Shown here in pieces: positions 18,475 to 27,099 of a DNA stretch of 64,000 nucleotides. The notes below the pieces were generated by a model. It did not search any database. It saw nothing but the letters and a program-made list of their open reading frames with translations, and was not told where the DNA came from. The translations under genes were made by a program, and so were the position numbers. Source of the DNA: JANNVK01 sp031414415 (GTDB lineage: Bacteria > Acidobacteriota > Blastocatellia > Pyrinomonadales > Pyrinomonadaceae). Every line of letters starts with the position of its first letter. Position 1 is the first letter of the stretch. The DNA lies in the NCBI GenBank assembly GCA_031414415.1, contig JANNVK010000223.1:1-64000 (forward strand), given 5' to 3'.

Positions 18475-18600
18475 GGAACGCGGGCGGCTCGCCCGCAAGA
18501 TTGCGTGAGCAATCTAATTAACTTGAGCCATTTTCAATTGAATATTTGCTGAGACTTTTCGAACGCTCTCGCGTTCGTGCAGACGAGCCGTCCGCGTTCC
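18475..18600. repeat. Pair of inverted double-hairpin REP-like elements
   Basis: Two copies of a ~41-nt unit lie in opposite orientation (18475-18515 and 18560-18600). Each begins GGAACGCGG and folds into two hairpins. Copy 1 has a 7-bp GC-rich stem with a GCT loop (18480-18496) and a second stem with a GTGA loop (18498-18515). Copy 2, read on the other strand, has the equivalent stems with a GCT loop and a GAGA loop. Several base changes between copies keep pairing. Both are far richer in G+C than the surroundings. Confidence 0.75.
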
Positions 18601-18602
18601 GT

Positions 18603-19820
18603 TCAAAGAGACATTTTCGCCTTTTCAGATTGCAAAATATCAAATGCAGAATTTGTTTCTAAAGCTAATGTCAATAAACGTTTAGCTTCTTTGTTATTGC
18701 CAAGTTTTTTTTCAATCATTCCAGCGTGATAAAAAATTCGTGCGTCTTTTGTTTTCAAACGCATTGCCTCAGTTATCGCGATTTTAGCTTCATTTAACTT
18801 TCCGTTTTTGTATAAACACCAAGCGAAAATATCGGCTGTAAAAATATCTCTGCGAAACGAATGTTCTTTGGTCGCAATTTCTAAGGCTTCCGTGAGTTTT
18901 TCATCATTGTCTGCCCACATTAATGCGAGTCGGCGTTGATCGGTGTTGCCAAGTTTTTGTTCAATAACTTCTGCTAATTGATATTGTTGTTTAGCTTTTT
19001 CGATGTCGTTTGTTTTTTTATAAAGATTACCAAGTTCAATAACTGTCTCGATTAAAGGTGTTTTATTTTGTGCGTTGACATAAAAAGCAGACGCATTTTC
19101 ATAATTGCCTTGGTGTGCCAAAATTTGGGCTTTTCCGACCATTCCGGCTGGATACGATGGAAAAATTTTCAAAGCCGCATCATAAGATTTTTCTGCATCA
19201 GCGTATTTGCCAATTTTAAATTGCTCATTTCCAAGATTTACAAAACACCAGGCTTGAGCTTCAACATCTATCGGATCAGCGATTTTTGCAGCCGTTTTGA
19301 AGGATTCAATTGCACCTTCAGCGTCGCCGTGCAAACTTCGAACGTGTGCAACTCGCGTGTATGACGACATATTTGGTTTCAAATCGACCATTTTTTGGAC
19401 ATTTGAAACTGCCGCTTCGTAGTTTCCGAGTTCGACATTTGCGTCAGTCAAAACTCCGTAAATAAACGAATCTCCAGGAGCTTCTTTTTGCAATTCAGTG
19501 CCGAGTTTTAAGGCATCTTCAAAACGATGAAAAGTTAAATGTAAAGATGCTTGCAACTTTTTTGAATTGAAATTTTCTGGGTCAAGTTCAAGTGCTTTTT
19601 TAATTGAATTATCAGCATTAGTATTTAAACCAAAATCGCCGGTAACTCTGGCATTTCTGATAAATTCAGCAGCATTTTTATTATATGAAGTTGCTGTTAC
19701 ATCAGTTTTGGTAACGTTTTTTGATGCGATTACTGTTTCGCTAGCGGCGTTTTGTAGATTGCCGCAAGAAATATTTAATAAGAGAACAAAAGCAAAAAAA
19801 GCAGGGATATAGTTTTTCAT
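18603..19820 (-). CDS. TPR-repeat lipoprotein
   Basis: A 405-aa protein. The ATG ending at 19820 starts a lipoprotein signal (MKNYIPAFFAFVLLLNISCGN, lipobox ISC), so the mature protein is probably anchored to a membrane on the periplasmic side. The longer upstream frame is not credible. The rest is a row of tetratricopeptide helices: ALELDPENFNSKKLQASLHL, DANVELGNYEAAVSNVQKM, NLGNEQFKIGKYADAEKSYD and AKIAITEAMRLKTKDARIFY. TPR arrays hold protein partners, and the partner is unknown. It follows the DUF4331 gene by 61 nt, with a strong hairpin between them, and the two are probably one transcript. Confidence 0.82.
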   Translation of the reverse strand: MKNYIPAFFAFVLLLNISCGNLQNAASETVIASKNVTKTDVTATSYNKNAAEFIRNARVTGDFGLNTNADNSIKKALELDPENFNSKKLQASLHLTFHRFEDALKLGTELQKEAPGDSFIYGVLTDANVELGNYEAAVSNVQKMVDLKPNMSSYTRVAHVRSLHGDAEGAIESFKTAAKIADPIDVEAQAWCFVNLGNEQFKIGKYADAEKSYDAALKIFPSYPAGMVGKAQILAHQGNYENASAFYVNAQNKTPLIETVIELGNLYKKTNDIEKAKQQYQLAEVIEQKLGNTDQRRLALMWADNDEKLTEALEIATKEHSFRRDIFTADIFAWCLYKNGKLNEAKIAITEAMRLKTKDARIFYHAGMIEKKLGNNKEAKRLLTLALETNSAFDILQSEKAKMSL

Positions 19821-19833
19821 AATGTTTATTTTT

Positions 19834-19865
19834 GAGAGACGGAATTTTAAAAAACTCCGTCTCTC
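19834..19865 (-). promoter_or_regulatory. Strong intergenic hairpin inside a probable operon
   Basis: A perfect 10-bp stem, GAGAGACGGA (19834-19843) with TCCGTCTCTC (19856-19865), lies between the DUF4331 stop and the TPR lipoprotein start. On the minus strand it is not followed by a U-run, so it is unlikely to be a full terminator. A role in mRNA end-protection or partial attenuation is possible. Confidence 0.5.
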
Positions 19866-19881
19866 GATTTTAAAAAATTGA

Positions 19882-21423
19882 TTATTTTTTAACCAATTTT
19901 CCGTTAGCATCAACAATTGGAGCTTCTTTCCAATCACGAATTGTTGTTTCTTCAGTGAACATTTGGTTTGAAGTTCGCGGAGTGTTACCAGCATTTGGCG
20001 GAAGCAAATAAGGGAAACGAGTTAGAAGCGGACCTTCAGGATTAAAACTCACGCCATCGCCCAAAGTGTTATTTGGTGCAATGTTTGTCGCTGGAGTAAA
20101 CGGAGTTCCGCCTGCAACAGCCCGCAATGCAATATCCGTCACGTCATCAACAACACGTCTGCCGTTTGGAAAACCAGCGACATCGCCGCCGAGCAAACCT
20201 AAACGACTAATGCTTGCAACCGGAGTTGGTGCAATTCCTACATTCAGACGTAAATATTCATGCGGAATTCCGTCAGATAAAAACGTTGTGTAAGTCGGTC
20301 CGGTAACAGCATTTACTGGAATTCCGGTCGCGAAAATTGAAACCAAATCGTTTCGTGGTGCTGGCGGAATCGTGATTCCGTAAACCAATTGCATAACTCT
20401 TGCAAGCTCAGGATCAAGCACGAAAGGTGCAGCAATTGCGTCATTTACAGGCGAAAGCGAGTTGAAAGCATCTTTCAAACGTAAAGGAATTACAACTTCA
20501 TTAACGAGCGGATTTCCTAAACGTGAAATTTGTCTCCAAGGACCTTCTTTCACACGTGAACCATCAGCATTAATCACAGTTGTCGAACGACGACTTGCCG
20601 TTGACCAAACTCCAACAACTGCATCACTTGCAGTTGAACTCGCCGGAATTGCACGAGTTCGCGTTAATTCTTGAATCGGAACTTCGAGAGCGATTGTGCT
20701 GACGTTGTAGCCTTTTGTTGAATCAACTCCGCCACTTACTCCAATCGAACGCAAGTTTAAAGCATCAAAAACTCCACCGACATCAATGTAGAAATATTCA
20801 TCGCGTTGTCCGGCAAAAACTTTTCCGCCATTTGTTGTGTTGTAAACTGATGGCAAACCAAGACTTGCTTCGTAGTTTGGAGTCACACGTGGTCCAATAT
20901 TTTGCGGCGGCGTGCGAAGTCCTGAACCGATTAATCTGCCGCGTCTGCCTGACAAATTATCAATTCTGCGAACTGTGTAAGTTTGCGGTTGGTTATAATC
21001 CGGATCAGTTAAATTACTAATAACTGCGTCTTGAGTAACAGCTGATTGACCAAAAACTGAATTACCATTTAATGTTTGGGTCGTGAATTGAAACTGATAA
21101 GTGACATCTTCAAGACCGTCGCCGGTGTTGTCAATTTTGATTTCATACAAAACTGTGTCATCAAAACGAAACCATTGTGGTCCACTTGATGGTTCTTGAA
21201 ACGGAATAAAGTTTGCGATTAACGATACAAAACCTTCACGTCCGGTTTCGATGCTCCGAAATGCGTAAGTATCAGTGTTATCTGCAAATCTGTCTTGGGC
21301 AATTAACGGTGCTTCCGAGTGACTTGCCGCAAATGTTGAAACGTTTGCAATGCTGCAAATCATCAATGCTCCAAGCGATGCTCGCACTGCTGAAAGTAAA
21401 CGATTTTTCTTTTTTAAATTCAT
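19882..21423 (-). CDS. Exported DUF4331 protein
   Basis: A 513-aa exported protein of the DUF4331 family. The N-terminal signal peptide ends near STFAASHSEAP. The mature start, SHSEAPLIAQDRFADNTDTYAFRS, is the family hallmark, and later ETTIRDWKEAPIVDANGKL closes the domain. The ribosome-binding site AAGGAG lies 7 nt before the ATG. The biochemical function of DUF4331 is unknown to me. Its neighbours here are a TPR lipoprotein and a NicO-type metal exporter downstream and a DUF4394/FG-GAP protein upstream, with a 21-nt gap suggesting one transcript. A link to metal handling would be guesswork from that context. Confidence 0.82.
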   Translation of the reverse strand: MNLKKKNRLLSAVRASLGALMICSIANVSTFAASHSEAPLIAQDRFADNTDTYAFRSIETGREGFVSLIANFIPFQEPSSGPQWFRFDDTVLYEIKIDNTGDGLEDVTYQFQFTTQTLNGNSVFGQSAVTQDAVISNLTDPDYNQPQTYTVRRIDNLSGRRGRLIGSGLRTPPQNIGPRVTPNYEASLGLPSVYNTTNGGKVFAGQRDEYFYIDVGGVFDALNLRSIGVSGGVDSTKGYNVSTIALEVPIQELTRTRAIPASSTASDAVVGVWSTASRRSTTVINADGSRVKEGPWRQISRLGNPLVNEVVIPLRLKDAFNSLSPVNDAIAAPFVLDPELARVMQLVYGITIPPAPRNDLVSIFATGIPVNAVTGPTYTTFLSDGIPHEYLRLNVGIAPTPVASISRLGLLGGDVAGFPNGRRVVDDVTDIALRAVAGGTPFTPATNIAPNNTLGDGVSFNPEGPLLTRFPYLLPPNAGNTPRTSNQMFTEETTIRDWKEAPIVDANGKLVKK

Positions 21424-21444
21424 AAAAACTCCTTGTGAACACTT

Positions 21445-23103
21445 TTAATAAGTGCTGTAATTTGCCAACGGTAAATCGCCGTTTGCACCGAAAACACGTG
21501 TTAATAATGTGTTGGTTGGGCTTTGTAAAACTGAATATGTTGCGATTGAAGGATTCCAGACTGCAATATCAGTTCTGCCATCGCCGTTATAATCAGCTTG
21601 CACACTCAAGAAACCTTTTGTTCCAAGCGGTGTTGAAGAAAGTGCACCATCTGAACTTCTCAAAACGTGCCATGTCCAATTAGAACCCTCACGAATTACA
21701 GCAATGTCAGTTCTGCCATCGCCATCATAATCGCCCGGAACTGTTGCGTCTTCGCCAAGTCCGAAATTAACTGCACGAAATCCGGCTGTGCTTTGTGCAA
21801 TGTAGAAAGTTGCAGTTTGTCCGCCATTTCCGCGTTTTACTGCTAAATCAAATCTTCCATCGCCGTCATAATCGCCAACCGCAACTGAATCAGTAGCAAT
21901 TCCGAATTGTTCTGCACGAAAACTTCCGTTTGAACTGTTCAAGATATACCAAATAATTTGATTAGCTGAACGTCGAATAACAGCGAAATCTGTTCTGCCA
22001 TCGCCATCATAATCGCGTGCGACAGGCTCATCGGTGTTTAATCCAAATTGAACTGATTGCAACGTGTTATTTGAACTTCGAAGTGCATACCAAAATCCAT
22101 TTGAAGGACGAAAAACTGCTGGATCAGCAATTGTGTCACCGTCATAATCTCCTGGCGTTAGCAAATCGCTGCTCAAACCATATGGAAAACCTAAAAACGT
22201 ATTGTTTGTGCTTCTGTTAATTGTCCAAAAAGCAGTTGCAGGTGCAAAAGTTGCAAAATCTGCACGACGATCTCCTTGGAAATCGAGAGCAGTTGTTGTG
22301 TTTGCGGCTGATGTGTTAGCAACTGAAAGTCCACGTAACATCAAACCGCCGCCGATTGCCGCAACTTGAGTTGCTGCTCCGGTCGTCAAATTAATTGTGT
22401 ATAAACGCGAAGTTCCGCCAACGTTGAGCGATGCAAAAGCTACGCCGCCAATTGTCGCAATATCAAAACCATTAACGCCTGTCGCGTCAACACCCAAAGC
22501 ACCAACTGAAACTAAAGTTCCATTGTTTGGCGGATTTTGAATGAATAACGAATCAGTTGCCGTGTCAATATCGTAAAGAACCGTTGTTGTCGCACCAGCA
22601 AAATTGTTGGTATAAGCCGCGGCTGAAACGCTCGGAGTTCCCGGATTTAATGCTGTATCAGTCGCCGCCAATGCACCAGTATCAGGATTGAGACGAATGT
22701 TTTGTCCGGTGTTGCTGACAAGCCGAATGCGGTCAACTGTCGGGTTAAAATCAAACCCAAAATCTGTTCCGGTAATTGTAAAAGCTCCGGCTGCACCAAC
22801 TGCCATTGCCATACCGCTAACTGTGTTTACGGTATAAAGCTGACTCGTGCTTCCGAGAGCGTAAAGTTGTCCGTTTGCTGGACGAAAATCAATTGCGAGA
22901 ACATTTTCAGCAGCTTGTAAACCGCTAATTGTGGCAATTGTTGTAACTGTTCCGGGCGTTGCCGAATCAAAACGAACAAGTTGATTTGTTGTCGAAACGC
23001 CGTAAATTGTTGCGGCTGTTGCATTTGATAATCCAAACGCAAACAACGTCAAAAATAATGACATTGTTAAAAAGCCGTAGCCTTTGAGTGTTTTTTTACT
23101 CAT
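21445..23103 (-). CDS. Exported DUF4394 protein with C-terminal FG-GAP/VCBS-type repeats
   Basis: A 552-aa exported protein. A signal peptide covers residues ~1-30 (ends near SNATA). Residues ~30-280 are a DUF4394 domain, a propeller-like fold opening with TIYGVSTTNQLVRFDS and containing GFDFNPTVDRIRLVSNTGQN. From ~290 to the end there are five or six ~45-residue repeats, each carrying a D-x-D-G-D-G-x-x-D calcium-type loop (GDYDGDGRTDIAV and close variants), as in FG-GAP/VCBS beta-propellers. It probably works outside the cytoplasm in adhesion or ligand binding. An AGGAGG ribosome-binding site lies just before the ATG. Confidence 0.85.
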   Translation of the reverse strand: MSKKTLKGYGFLTMSLFLTLFAFGLSNATAATIYGVSTTNQLVRFDSATPGTVTTIATISGLQAAENVLAIDFRPANGQLYALGSTSQLYTVNTVSGMAMAVGAAGAFTITGTDFGFDFNPTVDRIRLVSNTGQNIRLNPDTGALAATDTALNPGTPSVSAAAYTNNFAGATTTVLYDIDTATDSLFIQNPPNNGTLVSVGALGVDATGVNGFDIATIGGVAFASLNVGGTSRLYTINLTTGAATQVAAIGGGLMLRGLSVANTSAANTTTALDFQGDRRADFATFAPATAFWTINRSTNNTFLGFPYGLSSDLLTPGDYDGDTIADPAVFRPSNGFWYALRSSNNTLQSVQFGLNTDEPVARDYDGDGRTDFAVIRRSANQIIWYILNSSNGSFRAEQFGIATDSVAVGDYDGDGRFDLAVKRGNGGQTATFYIAQSTAGFRAVNFGLGEDATVPGDYDGDGRTDIAVIREGSNWTWHVLRSSDGALSSTPLGTKGFLSVQADYNGDGRTDIAVWNPSIATYSVLQSPTNTLLTRVFGANGDLPLANYSTY

Positions 23104-23295
23104 CTAATCCTCCTGGGTATTGAAAAAGTTATGCGATTTCCAATTAGAGATTTTCTGTTGGAAATCGAAATTGGATATTTGCAGGTAAAATGTATTTACA
23201 AACACTATCCGCACCACAAGGCAAAATCGGATTTAGTTTTTCGAAAAAAAATCGCAGACGTGCAGTTTCACTTATGTTTTGCTATTTTAGAAGAT

Positions 23296-23304
23296 TGGTA
23301 TAGT
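23296..23304 (+). promoter_or_regulatory. Extended -10 promoter for lepA
   Basis: TGGTATAGT at 23296-23304 matches an extended -10 element (TGn plus TATAGT), with no clear -35. It would place the transcript start only about 10 nt before the lepA ATG at 23321, where no Shine-Dalgarno is seen. The transcript would be near-leaderless. The 217-nt gap 23104-23320 holds nothing else obvious. Confidence 0.4.
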
Positions 23305-23320
23305 GCCATAATTATCAATT

Positions 23321-25123
23321 ATGAATCCCGAATTTATTAGAAACTTTTCAATCATTGCCCATATCGACCACGGTAAATCGACTCTTGCCGACCGTATTTT
23401 GCAGCTTACCGGAGCCGTTTCCGAACGCGATATGGAAGCCCAATTGCTCGACGATATGGATCTCGAACGCGAACGCGGAATCACGATTAAATCGCACGCC
23501 GTTCGGCTCGATTATCAAGCAAAAGATGGACAAAAATATGTTTTCAATTTAATCGACACGCCCGGACACGTTGATTTCACTTATGAAGTTTCGCGAAGTT
23601 TGTCGGCTTGCGAAGGTGCTTTGTTGGTCGTCGATGCCTCGCAAGGTGTTGAAGCACAAACACTTGCAAACACCTATCTCGCGATTCAAAACGATTTAGA
23701 ATTACTTCCGATTCTCAATAAAATCGATTTGCCTTCCGCTGAACCTGAGAGAATTAAAGAGCAAATTGAAAATATTATTGGTTTGGACGCTTCTGAAGCC
23801 GTTCTCGCTTCAGCGAAAGCCGGAATTGGAATTGAGGAAATTCTCGAACAAGTTATCGTGAAAATTCCGGCACCAAAAGGCGACCCGAATGCACCTTTCA
23901 AAGCTCTAATTTTTGACAGTTGGTATGATTCATATCGTGGCGTAATCGTCCTTTTCCGCGTTATCGAGGGAACAATTAACAAAGGAACAAAGATACGCTT
24001 TTTCAATACCGGACGCGATTATCTTGTTGAAACACTTGGAGTTAATCGCCCAAGACCAACACCGATTGATACATTAAGCGTTGGCGAAGTTGGTTTTTTA
24101 ACGGCTTCAATAAAAACTGTGGCTGATGTCCAAATCGGCGACACAATTACCGAATCAGCAAGACCTGTGACAACGCCATTTCCCGGTTTCAAGGAAGTAA
24201 AACCGATGGTTTTCTCAGGACTTTATCCGACAGATAATGCCCAATACGAAGAACTTCGCGATGCAATGGACAAACTTCGTCTCAATGACGCTTCGTTTTT
24301 CTATGAACCCGAAAGTTCGACCGCACTCGGCTTCGGATTTCGCTGCGGATTTCTCGGTTTGCTCCACATGGAAATCATCCAAGAACGCCTCGAACGCGAG
24401 TTTAATCTTGATTTAATCACAACTGCTCCGGGCGTTCGCTATCGCGTTACGACAACTGATGGCGTTACCGTCGAAGTCGATTCGCCCGCTAAAATGCCGG
24501 ATACCGGAAGAATTACGAAAATTGAAGAACCATTTATTGAAGCGACAATTCTAACAGGCGACGCATTTCTCGGCGGAATTCTCGCACTTTTAGACGAAAA
24601 ACGTGGTATTCAGAAAAAATTTGACTACATCACAGAAAGCCGCGTAATGCTCGTTTACGAACTTCCGCTCAATGAAATTGTTCTCGATTTTTATGATCGT
24701 TTGAAGTCTGTTTCAAAAGGTTATGCTTCGCTCGATTATCGTTTTATTGATTATGTGGAAAGCGATTTGGTGAAGCTCGATGTTCTTGTAGCGGGCGAAC
24801 CGGTCGATGCTCTTTCGCTGATTCTCCATCGCGGAACCGCCGAGAAAAAAGGCAGAGCCGTCACTGCTAAAATGAAAGAACTCATTCCGCGACAACTATT
24901 TGAAGTCCCAATCCAAGCCGCAATCGGGACAAAAGTCATCGCCCGCGAAACCGTAAAATCAATGGGCAAAAATGTAATCGCAAAATGCTACGGCGGTGAT
25001 ATTTCCCGAAAACGAAAACTCCTCGAGAAACAAAAAGAAGGCAAAAAGCGGATGAAAAAAGTAGGACGCGTAGAAATTCCGCAGGAAGCATTTTTGGCTG
25101 TGCTTAGAGTTAGCGAAGGTTAG
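23321..25123 (+). CDS. lepA: Elongation factor 4 (LepA) GTPase
   Basis: A 600-aa translational GTPase that acts on the ribosome (back-translocation or initiation quality in different models). The G1 loop AHIDHGKSTL at residues 13-22, G2/G3 region RGITIKSH and DTPGHVDF, and G4 NKID are all present. The domain order (GTPase, domain II, EF-G-like III and V, then the LepA-specific C-terminal domain rich in Lys/Arg: ISRKRKLLEKQKEGKKRMKK) identifies LepA rather than EF-G. Full length. A HicA toxin gene starts 2 nt after its stop, so that small-gene module may be transcribed from lepA. Confidence 0.97.
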   Translation: MNPEFIRNFSIIAHIDHGKSTLADRILQLTGAVSERDMEAQLLDDMDLERERGITIKSHAVRLDYQAKDGQKYVFNLIDTPGHVDFTYEVSRSLSACEGALLVVDASQGVEAQTLANTYLAIQNDLELLPILNKIDLPSAEPERIKEQIENIIGLDASEAVLASAKAGIGIEEILEQVIVKIPAPKGDPNAPFKALIFDSWYDSYRGVIVLFRVIEGTINKGTKIRFFNTGRDYLVETLGVNRPRPTPIDTLSVGEVGFLTASIKTVADVQIGDTITESARPVTTPFPGFKEVKPMVFSGLYPTDNAQYEELRDAMDKLRLNDASFFYEPESSTALGFGFRCGFLGLLHMEIIQERLEREFNLDLITTAPGVRYRVTTTDGVTVEVDSPAKMPDTGRITKIEEPFIEATILTGDAFLGGILALLDEKRGIQKKFDYITESRVMLVYELPLNEIVLDFYDRLKSVSKGYASLDYRFIDYVESDLVKLDVLVAGEPVDALSLILHRGTAEKKGRAVTAKMKELIPRQLFEVPIQAAIGTKVIARETVKSMGKNVIAKCYGGDISRKRKLLEKQKEGKKRMKKVGRVEIPQEAFLAVLRVSEG

Positions 25124-25125
25124 AA

Positions 25126-25380
25126 ATGAAGAAACTAAAACTTTTGCAAAAACTTTTTGCCTCCCCAAATAATATCAAATTTAACGATGCGGTTGCGTGT
25201 GCAAAAGCCTTTGGTTTCAGATTTGACAGAATAACAGGAAGTCATCATATTTTTGTTCACGATAAAATTCCTGAGCTTTTGAATTTGCAAAACGTGAAAG
25301 GAAAATCGAAATCTTATCAAATAAAACAGTTGCTCCAATTGATTGAAAAGTATAATCTGAAAATTGAGGAAAAAGAATGA
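25126..25380 (+). CDS. hicA: HicA-family mRNA interferase toxin
   Basis: An 84-aa HicA/YcfA-type toxin with a double-stranded-RNA-binding-like fold. The catalytic His region is visible in the RITGSHHIFVHD segment near residues 38-48, and GKSKSYQIKQLL near the C-terminus follows the family pattern. HicA toxins cleave mRNA and are neutralised by HicB. The stop codon overlaps the HicB start by 4 nt (ATGA). It begins 2 nt after lepA, with no separate ribosome-binding site visible, so expression probably depends on lepA transcription. Confidence 0.82.
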   Translation: MKKLKLLQKLFASPNNIKFNDAVACAKAFGFRFDRITGSHHIFVHDKIPELLNLQNVKGKSKSYQIKQLLQLIEKYNLKIEEKE

Positions 25381-25595
25381 AAGACTATCATATTAACTTA
25401 TTTTACAGCGACGACGACGATGGCTACATTGCAGATATTCCTGATTTGAAATGTTGTTCGGCTTTTGGCGAAACTCCCGAAGAAGCATTGCACGAAGTTT
25501 TATTGGCAAAAGAAGCGTGGATTGCCGCCGCAATTGCGAACAACAAACCAGTTCCGCAAGCAACTTTTCGCCCGCTTATTTATCAATTTGCGTAG
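25377..25595 (+). CDS. hicB: HicB-family antitoxin
   Basis: A 72-aa HicB-like protein with the partial RNase H-like fold: YHINLFYSDDDDGYIADIPDLKCCSAFGETPEEAL is the classic HicB N-terminal pattern. It lacks a long C-terminal helix-turn-helix, so it is the short, DNA-binding-poor type. It overlaps hicA by ATGA, which couples translation of toxin and antitoxin. The pair is in toxin-first order. Confidence 0.82.
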   Translation: MKDYHINLFYSDDDDGYIADIPDLKCCSAFGETPEEALHEVLLAKEAWIAAAIANNKPVPQATFRPLIYQFA

Positions 25596-25632
25596 ATTCC
25601 ACAAGCCAATTTGGGGCTGTGAAAGTTAGATT

Positions 25633-25818
25633 ATGAACAAAAATCTTTCTGAAAATAAAATTGATAAAAAAGTAATTTATCAAGCAGATGTTGAAAATGC
25701 TCGGAAAGATATTAAATCGCTTAAAGATCGTGCCGAACGCGGAAGCCGTGAAAAATTTCTGCAAGCCTTGAGTAATGTTCCGAAAGTTGAACCTGATGAA
25801 GAAGACAGAATTGATTAA
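25633..25818 (+). CDS. Small hypothetical protein after HicAB
   Basis: A 61-aa charged protein with no recognised family. Residues 18-45 (VENARKDIKSLKDRAERGSREKFLQALSNV) would form an amphipathic helix, and the tail is acidic (VEPDEEDRID). Size, composition and location among toxin-antitoxin modules suggest an antitoxin-like or orphan antitoxin protein, but this is inference. The ribosome-binding site is weak (GAAAG). Confidence 0.45.
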   Translation: MNKNLSENKIDKKVIYQADVENARKDIKSLKDRAERGSREKFLQALSNVPKVEPDEEDRID

Positions 25819-25896
25819 GATTCAAGTAGAATTGTTTTCATAAACCTTTTTGAACTATCTAACGATTAAATTCGTAATGGTGAAAGGAGGTTCACA

Positions 25897-26049
25897 ATGA
25901 AAAGTCCCGCAACTGTTCGTAAACCGCTTGTTAAAGAGATTACTTCCAAACCGGAAGTTCTTGATGTAAATTTAGAAGAATCTATATCACCGCTAACTTT
26001 CCAAGACGCACAGATAGAACAATGGAAACAAGAATTAGTTTACAAGTAA
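25897..26049 (+). CDS. 50-aa hypothetical protein with near-perfect ribosome-binding site
   Basis: A short ORF encoding about 50 residues, beginning MKSPATVRKPLVKEI and ending EQWKQELVYK. It has one of the best Shine-Dalgarno sequences in the window, AAAGGAGG at 25883-25890, 6 nt before the ATG. Its stop codon is directly followed by the ATG of the next gene (26050), so the two are coupled. It is Lys/Glu-rich, with no membrane segment and no recognised family. Coupling to a membrane-anchored protein could mean a two-gene module. Confidence 0.6.
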   Translation: MKSPATVRKPLVKEITSKPEVLDVNLEESISPLTFQDAQIEQWKQELVYK

Positions 26050-26571
26050 ATGAATTTTATTCTTTCGGCTTTTGGTTTCCTTTTTATTTTTCTTGGTGTC
26101 ATGTTTAATGCTAAATTGATAAACTTAAATACGACCCAACTAGAGTTAAATACTGAGCAATCAGCGAAATTAGATAAATCCAGTAGGGCAAATGTTCAAG
26201 TTTCGTCGCTTAACCATATCCTCGCTCTAAATCAGATTTTTATCCAGAAACCATATTTGAAACCGTATTTTTATAACGGAACGTCAATTGATGTAAAAGA
26301 TGAAAGATTTCAGGAAGTTTCTGCGATGGCTGAAATGATACTTGATGTCTTTGATTTATTTGCTACGAAGACTATAGCTACTGCGGATTATTGGGAAGAT
26401 TTTCAATCATTTGACGTGTGGATATCAGACACATTTACTTCGAGTCCAATTCTTAGGGAAACATTTGATCAAAACTCAGATTGGTGGTGTAAAGAAGTGT
26501 TAGCTTTGCGAAAGAAAGCACAAGAAAAATTGGATAAGCAGACAGCGGAAGATACGAACTTGAATAAATGA
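26050..26571 (+). CDS. Membrane-anchored hypothetical protein
   Basis: A 173-aa protein whose first ~22 residues are a membrane segment (NFILSAFGFLFIFLGVMF). The rest is soluble and rich in Asp, Phe and Trp (YWEDFQSFDVWISDTF, DQNSDWWCKEVLALRKK). The NLNTTQLELNTEQSAKL stretch after the membrane segment may be a short coiled coil. I do not recognise the family. It starts on the base after the stop of the 50-aa gene and must share its transcript. It is followed by the DUF433/DUF5615 pair. Confidence 0.55.
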   Translation: MNFILSAFGFLFIFLGVMFNAKLINLNTTQLELNTEQSAKLDKSSRANVQVSSLNHILALNQIFIQKPYLKPYFYNGTSIDVKDERFQEVSAMAEMILDVFDLFATKTIATADYWEDFQSFDVWISDTFTSSPILRETFDQNSDWWCKEVLALRKKAQEKLDKQTAEDTNLNK

Positions 26572-26611
26572 TTCGTAACGTGCGAGGATTATTCTATTTG
26601 AGGTTAAATTT

Positions 26612-26839
26612 ATGATTATAGAAAAAGATTTACCGATAAATGTTGATAGTGAAATTTTAAGCGGAACACCTGTGTTTGAAGGAACTCGCGTGCCGGTTTC
26701 TTCGTTGCTTGATAATCTGGAAGTTGGTATTTCGCTTGATGTTTATCTTGAAAATTTCCCGACTGTCGAACGCAACCAAGCCGTTCAAGTTTTAGAGTAT
26801 TTTAAGTCAACATTGAATGATATAAAACAAGCCGCATGA
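26612..26839 (+). CDS. DUF433-family antitoxin
   Basis: A 75-aa DUF433 protein, a small winged helix-turn-helix type. The family pattern is clear in SEILSGTPVFEGTRVPVSSLLDNLEVGISLDVYLENFPTV. DUF433 proteins are the usual partners of DUF5615 PIN-like toxins and probably bind their own operator. It overlaps the downstream DUF5615 gene by 4 nt (ATGA at 26836-26839), a typical toxin-antitoxin arrangement. Confidence 0.8.
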   Translation: MIIEKDLPINVDSEILSGTPVFEGTRVPVSSLLDNLEVGISLDVYLENFPTVERNQAVQVLEYFKSTLNDIKQAA

Positions 26840-27099
26840 ACATTATTATTGATGAATGCGTTCCGCATATTGTGAAAAAGCGTTTACCGAACCGACTCAT
26901 AAAAACTGTTCAAGAAATGGGTTGGAGCGGCGAAAAAAATGGCGAGCTTTTAAAACTTGTCGAAGCTGAATTTGATGTTTTTATTACCTCTGACAAGAAC
27001 CTGAGTTACCAACAAAATTTAGAAAATCGCACAATCGCAATTTTTACTTCTTCCAAGCAATCAAGTTCCGATAATAGAAAATATGCTTCCGCAAATTGA
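26836..27099 (+). CDS. DUF5615 PIN-like toxin, 3' end shifted out of frame
   Basis: An 87-aa reading frame of the DUF5615 PIN-like family. The N-terminal IIIDECVPH carries the first acidic residues, and EFDVFITSDKNLSYQQNLENR carries the D-x-x-x-T-x-D-x-N-x-x-x-Q core. After RTIAI the frame yields an unrelated SSKQSSSDNRKYASAN ending. The +1 frame continues with LLPSNQVPIIENMLPQIDEV and runs to a stop at 27143-27145, which is the ending this family normally has. One extra T in the five-T run at 27041-27045 explains it. The intact protein would be about 102 aa. It may be an inactivated toxin, a slippery programmed site or a sequencing error. Confidence 0.72.
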   Translation: MNIIIDECVPHIVKKRLPNRLIKTVQEMGWSGEKNGELLKLVEAEFDVFITSDKNLSYQQNLENRTIAIFTSSKQSSSDNRKYASAN

